Origin: CAMLFJ01 sp040902305
GTDB taxonomy: Bacteria > Methylomirabilota > Methylomirabilia > Rokubacteriales > CSP1-6
Length of the DNA: 64,000 nucleotides
Assembly (NCBI GenBank): GCA_040902305.1
Contig: JBBDXN010000152.1
Span: forward strand, 1-64,000
Reading direction: 5' to 3'
Shown here: positions 61,555 to 64,000 of the stretch, in pieces
How the letters are laid out: each line of letters starts with the position of its first letter
Numbering within the stretch: the first letter of the stretch is position 1
The notes under the pieces: generated by a model
What the model saw: only the letters and a program-made list of their open reading frames with translations
Databases searched by the model: none
Told to the model about the DNA's origin: nothing
Position numbers and translations under genes: made by a program

Positions 61555-62766
61555 TCAGGACGCCGACGCGGGCACCGGCTTCGCGTACCCCACCCGCAGC
61601 CGCACGCTCAGGAGGGAGCCGACGATCAACAAGACGGTGAGCGCGCTCCACATCACCGCATAGCCGAGACCGTGCGCGACGTATCCGAAGGCCATCGCGC
61701 CGATCGTGTTCCCCCCGAGGATGACCGAGCTGAAGATGCCCACCGCGCTGCCCCGGCGCCGCGCGGGCGTCACGTCCATCAGCAGCGCCGACATGGCGGG
61801 ATAGAGGAAGCCGTGGGCGGCGCCGGCCAGAAAGCCGGCCAGGAAGATGAACGGCAGCACCGGCAGGCGCAGCGAGGGCCAGAACAGCAGCGCGACGAGG
61901 GCGAGAATGCAGGTCGCGGCGGCCTGGACGAACAGGCATGGGATGATCACCGCGCGGCGCCCCCGGACGTCGATCAGGTCGCCGCCCACCACCCGCACCA
62001 GCATGGCGGCCACCGCGTACGCGGTGTAGAAGAGGCCGACGCTCGTGATGCCGAGGTCCTCGCCGAACGTCGGGAGAAACGTGAAGATGGTGCCGGTGCC
62101 CAGCCCGAAGAACAACCCGATCAGCATGTGCATGTGCCGCAGCTCGCGCAGCCCTTCCCGGATGACGTGCAGGCCCGGGCGCGCGCCCAGCGCGGCCGCG
62201 CGCACGTCCTTCACCCGCCAGCCCACCACCGCGGCCACCCCCGCGATCACGGTGAAGACGGTGAAAAACGAGGCGAAGCCGAAGCGGCGGATCACCAGCT
62301 CGCCGAACAACGGGGCCAGCGACGTGGAGACGAGGCCCGACAGCCCGAAGATGCCGAGGGCCCAGCCGCGCCGCTCCACCGGCACCATCTCGACCACGTG
62401 GACGTAGTTGGCGACGAAGAAGGCGGAGAAGGCCAGGCCCTGCAGCACGCGCAGCGCGCCCAGCAGCGGCAACGGGCTCGACACCACGAAGAGCGCGCAG
62501 GAGACGACGAGCAGGCCGGCGCCGAGTCGCATGAAGAAGCGGCGGCCGAGGTAGTCGATGAGGGCGCCCACCACCGGCTGGCAGACGATCCCGGCCGCGC
62601 TATAGAGTCCCTGCACGAGCCCGATGTCCGCCTCGTCCCCGCCGAGGCCCTGGATGTAGAGCGGGAGCAGCAGAAACCCGTTCAGCGCGCCGAAGAAGAA
62701 GAAGTTCGTGAGCATGATCCGCGCGAACGGGCCATGGCTCAGCAGATCGAGAGCGGGACTGCTCAC
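61555..62766 (-). CDS. MFS transporter (drug/solute efflux type)
   Basis: A 403-residue major-facilitator protein with 12 helices. Loop 2-3 motif is GALIDYLGRRFFMRLG, and the second half has VGGDLIDVRGRRAVIIP. The GTG start at 62766 is divergent from the thioesterase gene. It resembles the YfcJ/arabinose-efflux group; substrate unknown. Confidence 0.9.
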   Translation of the reverse strand: MSSPALDLLSHGPFARIMLTNFFFFGALNGFLLLPLYIQGLGGDEADIGLVQGLYSAAGIVCQPVVGALIDYLGRRFFMRLGAGLLVVSCALFVVSSPLPLLGALRVLQGLAFSAFFVANYVHVVEMVPVERRGWALGIFGLSGLVSTSLAPLFGELVIRRFGFASFFTVFTVIAGVAAVVGWRVKDVRAAALGARPGLHVIREGLRELRHMHMLIGLFFGLGTGTIFTFLPTFGEDLGITSVGLFYTAYAVAAMLVRVVGGDLIDVRGRRAVIIPCLFVQAAATCILALVALLFWPSLRLPVLPFIFLAGFLAGAAHGFLYPAMSALLMDVTPARRRGSAVGIFSSVILGGNTIGAMAFGYVAHGLGYAVMWSALTVLLIVGSLLSVRLRVGYAKPVPASAS

Positions 62767-62771
62767 ACGCG

Positions 62772-62801
62772 TTGCGGGGGGAGCGACCGCGACAGTAGAA
62801 T
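62772..62801 (+). promoter_or_regulatory. Promoter of the interrupted thioesterase
   Basis: TTGCGG (62772-62777), 18 bp, TAGAAT (62796-62801); the -10 ends 10 nt before the ATG at 62812 with no ribosome site. Confidence 0.45.
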
Positions 62802-62811
62802 GACCGGCGGC

Positions 62812-63732
62812 ATGAATCCACGCGAGTATAACATGCGGGTTCGCGCGCGCCCGGTGGCGGAAACGGTCGCCGACGTCATGGCGGCCGCCGCGCGGCTCGA
62901 GCCCGACGGCCGCGGCCGCTTCCTCGCGTCACCGCTCCTGCAGAGCTGGCCCGGCATCGTGCACGGCGGCGGTCTGGTCGCGCTGCTGGACTCGGCCGCG
63001 GTCGCGCTCGGCCGGGACCATGGGCCGCGGCGCATCGAGGGCCGCCTCACCTCCTCGGTACCGATCGAGGCGCCGCTCGACCTGGAGGGCCGCCGGGAGG
63101 ACGGCGGCGCCACCGTCACCATCCTCGATCGCGGCCAGCCGCTGACGTCGGCCACCATCACCACCGGCGTCGTCGAGGAGCCGGCGCTCGATCCCGGCTG
63201 GTCGGTGAGCGAGCGTGAGGGCTGGCCGATGCCGCTGTCCGATCAGTGCCTGGCCTGCGGCGCGCAGAATCCACTCGGCCTGCAGCTCGGCCTGCGCTTC
63301 GACCCCGAGGGCGTCTGGGCCCGCTTCCTGCCGCGCGAGCCCTGGCGGCGCCCCGGCGGTCGCCTCGACCCCGCCCTGCCCGCGGTGGTGCTCGACGAGG
63401 TGGCGTGGTGGCTCGGCGCCCTGGTCACGAAGGAAGGCGGCCTCACCAACCGGATCAGCCTCACCCTGCTGCTCCCGGACGCGATCGTGCCGGGCCCGGT
63501 CACCGCGCTGGGCCGCTTCGCCGACGTGACCCCGGTGGACCGCCGCCGCGCCTTCTAGCGCACCCGCTCGGCCCTGCTCGACGCCGACGGCACCCCGCTG
63601 GCTACCGCGGTCATCGTCTACCGCGCCGGCGCCGACTATTCGAGCCGTCAGATGGCTTTCTTCCGCTCCCGCACCGATCCCGAAGTCTTCGAACGGATGT
63701 TCCCGAACTATCAGGACGAGGGAAGTCGGTAA
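62812..63732 (+). pseudogene. PaaI/hot-dog thioesterase-family protein with an in-frame TAG
   Basis: Two hot-dog halves: first with VHGGGLVALLDSAAVALGRD, second with QCLACGAQNPLGLQLGLRFD and AVVLDEVAWWLGALVTKEGG. Translation stops at TAG 63556-63558 (after RRRAF), but the same frame continues RTRSALLDADGTPLATAVIV and 37 more residues to TAA at 63730-63732, completing the second hot-dog's last strands. A Trp (TGG) or Gln (CAG) codon changed by one base would explain the TAG. It may be a recent pseudogene, a sequence error, or less likely readthrough. The intact product would be about 305 residues. Confidence 0.75.
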
Positions 63733-63893
63733 CTCCTGCCGGGTGGGTCTTACCGGAGGCTCCGCCCTTCGTCGATCCCGATCACCCCGGTCCCATCTCC
63801 TTCTGATCGTTTCCCCGAGCTGGCGGCGTGGTCCGCTAGTTGCTTGCGTAGACGGCACGAGGCGCCGACCGAACGCGAAGGAGAAAGACCACG

Positions 63894-64000
63894 ATGCGGT
63901 CATCGAAGACCCGGGGACGCAGCACCGAGAAGGACGCGATCGCGCTCCTCAAGGAAGATCACGAGAAGGTCCGCGACCTGCTCGGCGAGCTGGAAGAGAC
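63894..64000 (+). CDS. Hemerythrin HHE-domain protein (partial, runs off the window)
   Basis: ATG with AAGGAGAAAG upstream starts RSSKTRGRSTEKDAIALLKE, followed by DHEKVRDLLGELEE, the first helix and His of a hemerythrin/HHE four-helix diiron fold. Only 35 codons are present. Usually an oxygen- or NO-responsive protein; the rest lies beyond the window. Confidence 0.75.
   Translation, partial: MRSSKTRGRSTEKDAIALLKEDHEKVRDLLGELEE

Noticed and set aside
61120..62811. Upstream extension of the thioesterase frame across the MFS region
   Set aside because: His/Arg/Gln-rich antisense shadow of the MFS transporter; real domain begins near 62812.
63556..63558. Pyrrolysine at the TAG codon
   Set aside because: No pyl genes in the window and the protein is not a methylamine methyltransferase; mutation or error is simpler.

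Overview
The window is a high-GC, densely coded piece of a Gram-negative bacterial chromosome, probably from a metagenome assembly. It carries a complete Tol-Pal envelope operon, Lgt, many lipoproteins and Tat/Sec exports. Two 10-N gaps flanked by homopolymer G or C runs (about 14.9 kb and 53.6 kb) look like scaffold joins. The mix of gene families (DUF3501/rubrerythrin/Fur cluster, thiolase plus DUF35 pair, LLM oxidoreductase, paired M20 amidohydrolases, UGSC selenoprotein, long ThyX-like protein) suggests a soil or sediment lineage such as Candidatus Rokubacteria/Methylomirabilota. That placement is inference and not proven here.

Layout. 0-4.5 kb: a less GC-rich patch with a Ca2+/Mn2+-type P-ATPase, a universal-stress-protein remnant and a truncated IS transposase, ending at a tRNA-Met gene. 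4.6-7.1 kb: response regulator with a coiled-coil partner, a strongly promoted Asp-rich protein and a PuuD-like membrane protein. 7.1-10.1 kb: an oxidative-stress/redox cluster (DUF3501, Fe-S oxidoreductase, rubrerythrin, Fur/PerR regulator). 10.2-15.6 kb: uvrA, a sensor kinase lacking its ATPase domain, and an MFS transporter broken by a gap. 15.6-19.6 kb: thiolase/DUF35 pair converging on a two-gene operon whose second gene is a UGSC selenoprotein read through an in-frame UGA. 19.6-23.9 kb: VWA protein and MoxR ATPase with a small partner, then an M48 protease. 24-30.3 kb: GAF histidine kinase, small membrane proteins, duplicated M20 amidohydrolases, and a BetI-like TetR/DinB operon with a palindromic operator. 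30.5-34.6 kb: a large secreted FecR-domain repeat protein. 34.6-41.9 kb: ThyX-like protein, Tat-exported cyclase, BamE-like lipoprotein, tautomerase/LLM pair, CgeB-like glycosyltransferase, threonine synthase, orphan DNA methyltransferase. 41.9-47.9 kb: lgt, then tolQ-tolR-tonB/tolA-tolB-pal-cpoB from a consensus-like promoter. 47.9-51.7 kb: orphan anti-sigma-like protein, hydrolase, DUF502, pteridine-reductase-like SDR, MBL hydrolase, proline-rich secreted protein. 51.7-57 kb: a Gld-like ABC export system. 57-64 kb: formate-THF ligase, YbgC thioesterase, a perfect 27-bp inverted repeat (REP-like), DUF4197 protein, an AAA+ ATPase with a Walker B Glu-to-Gln change paired with a bifunctional-nuclease protein, an MFS transporter, a thioesterase interrupted by an amber codon, and the start of a hemerythrin-like gene.

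The most notable items are the UGSC selenoprotein with a candidate SECIS hairpin, the Asp-rich protein with its own strong promoter, the DQ Walker B AAA+ protein, the kinase without an ATPase domain, the giant FecR repeat protein, the probable CTG start of the TetR gene, and a recurrent promoter layout with a -10 element 6-11 nt before the start codon, which predicts leaderless mRNAs.
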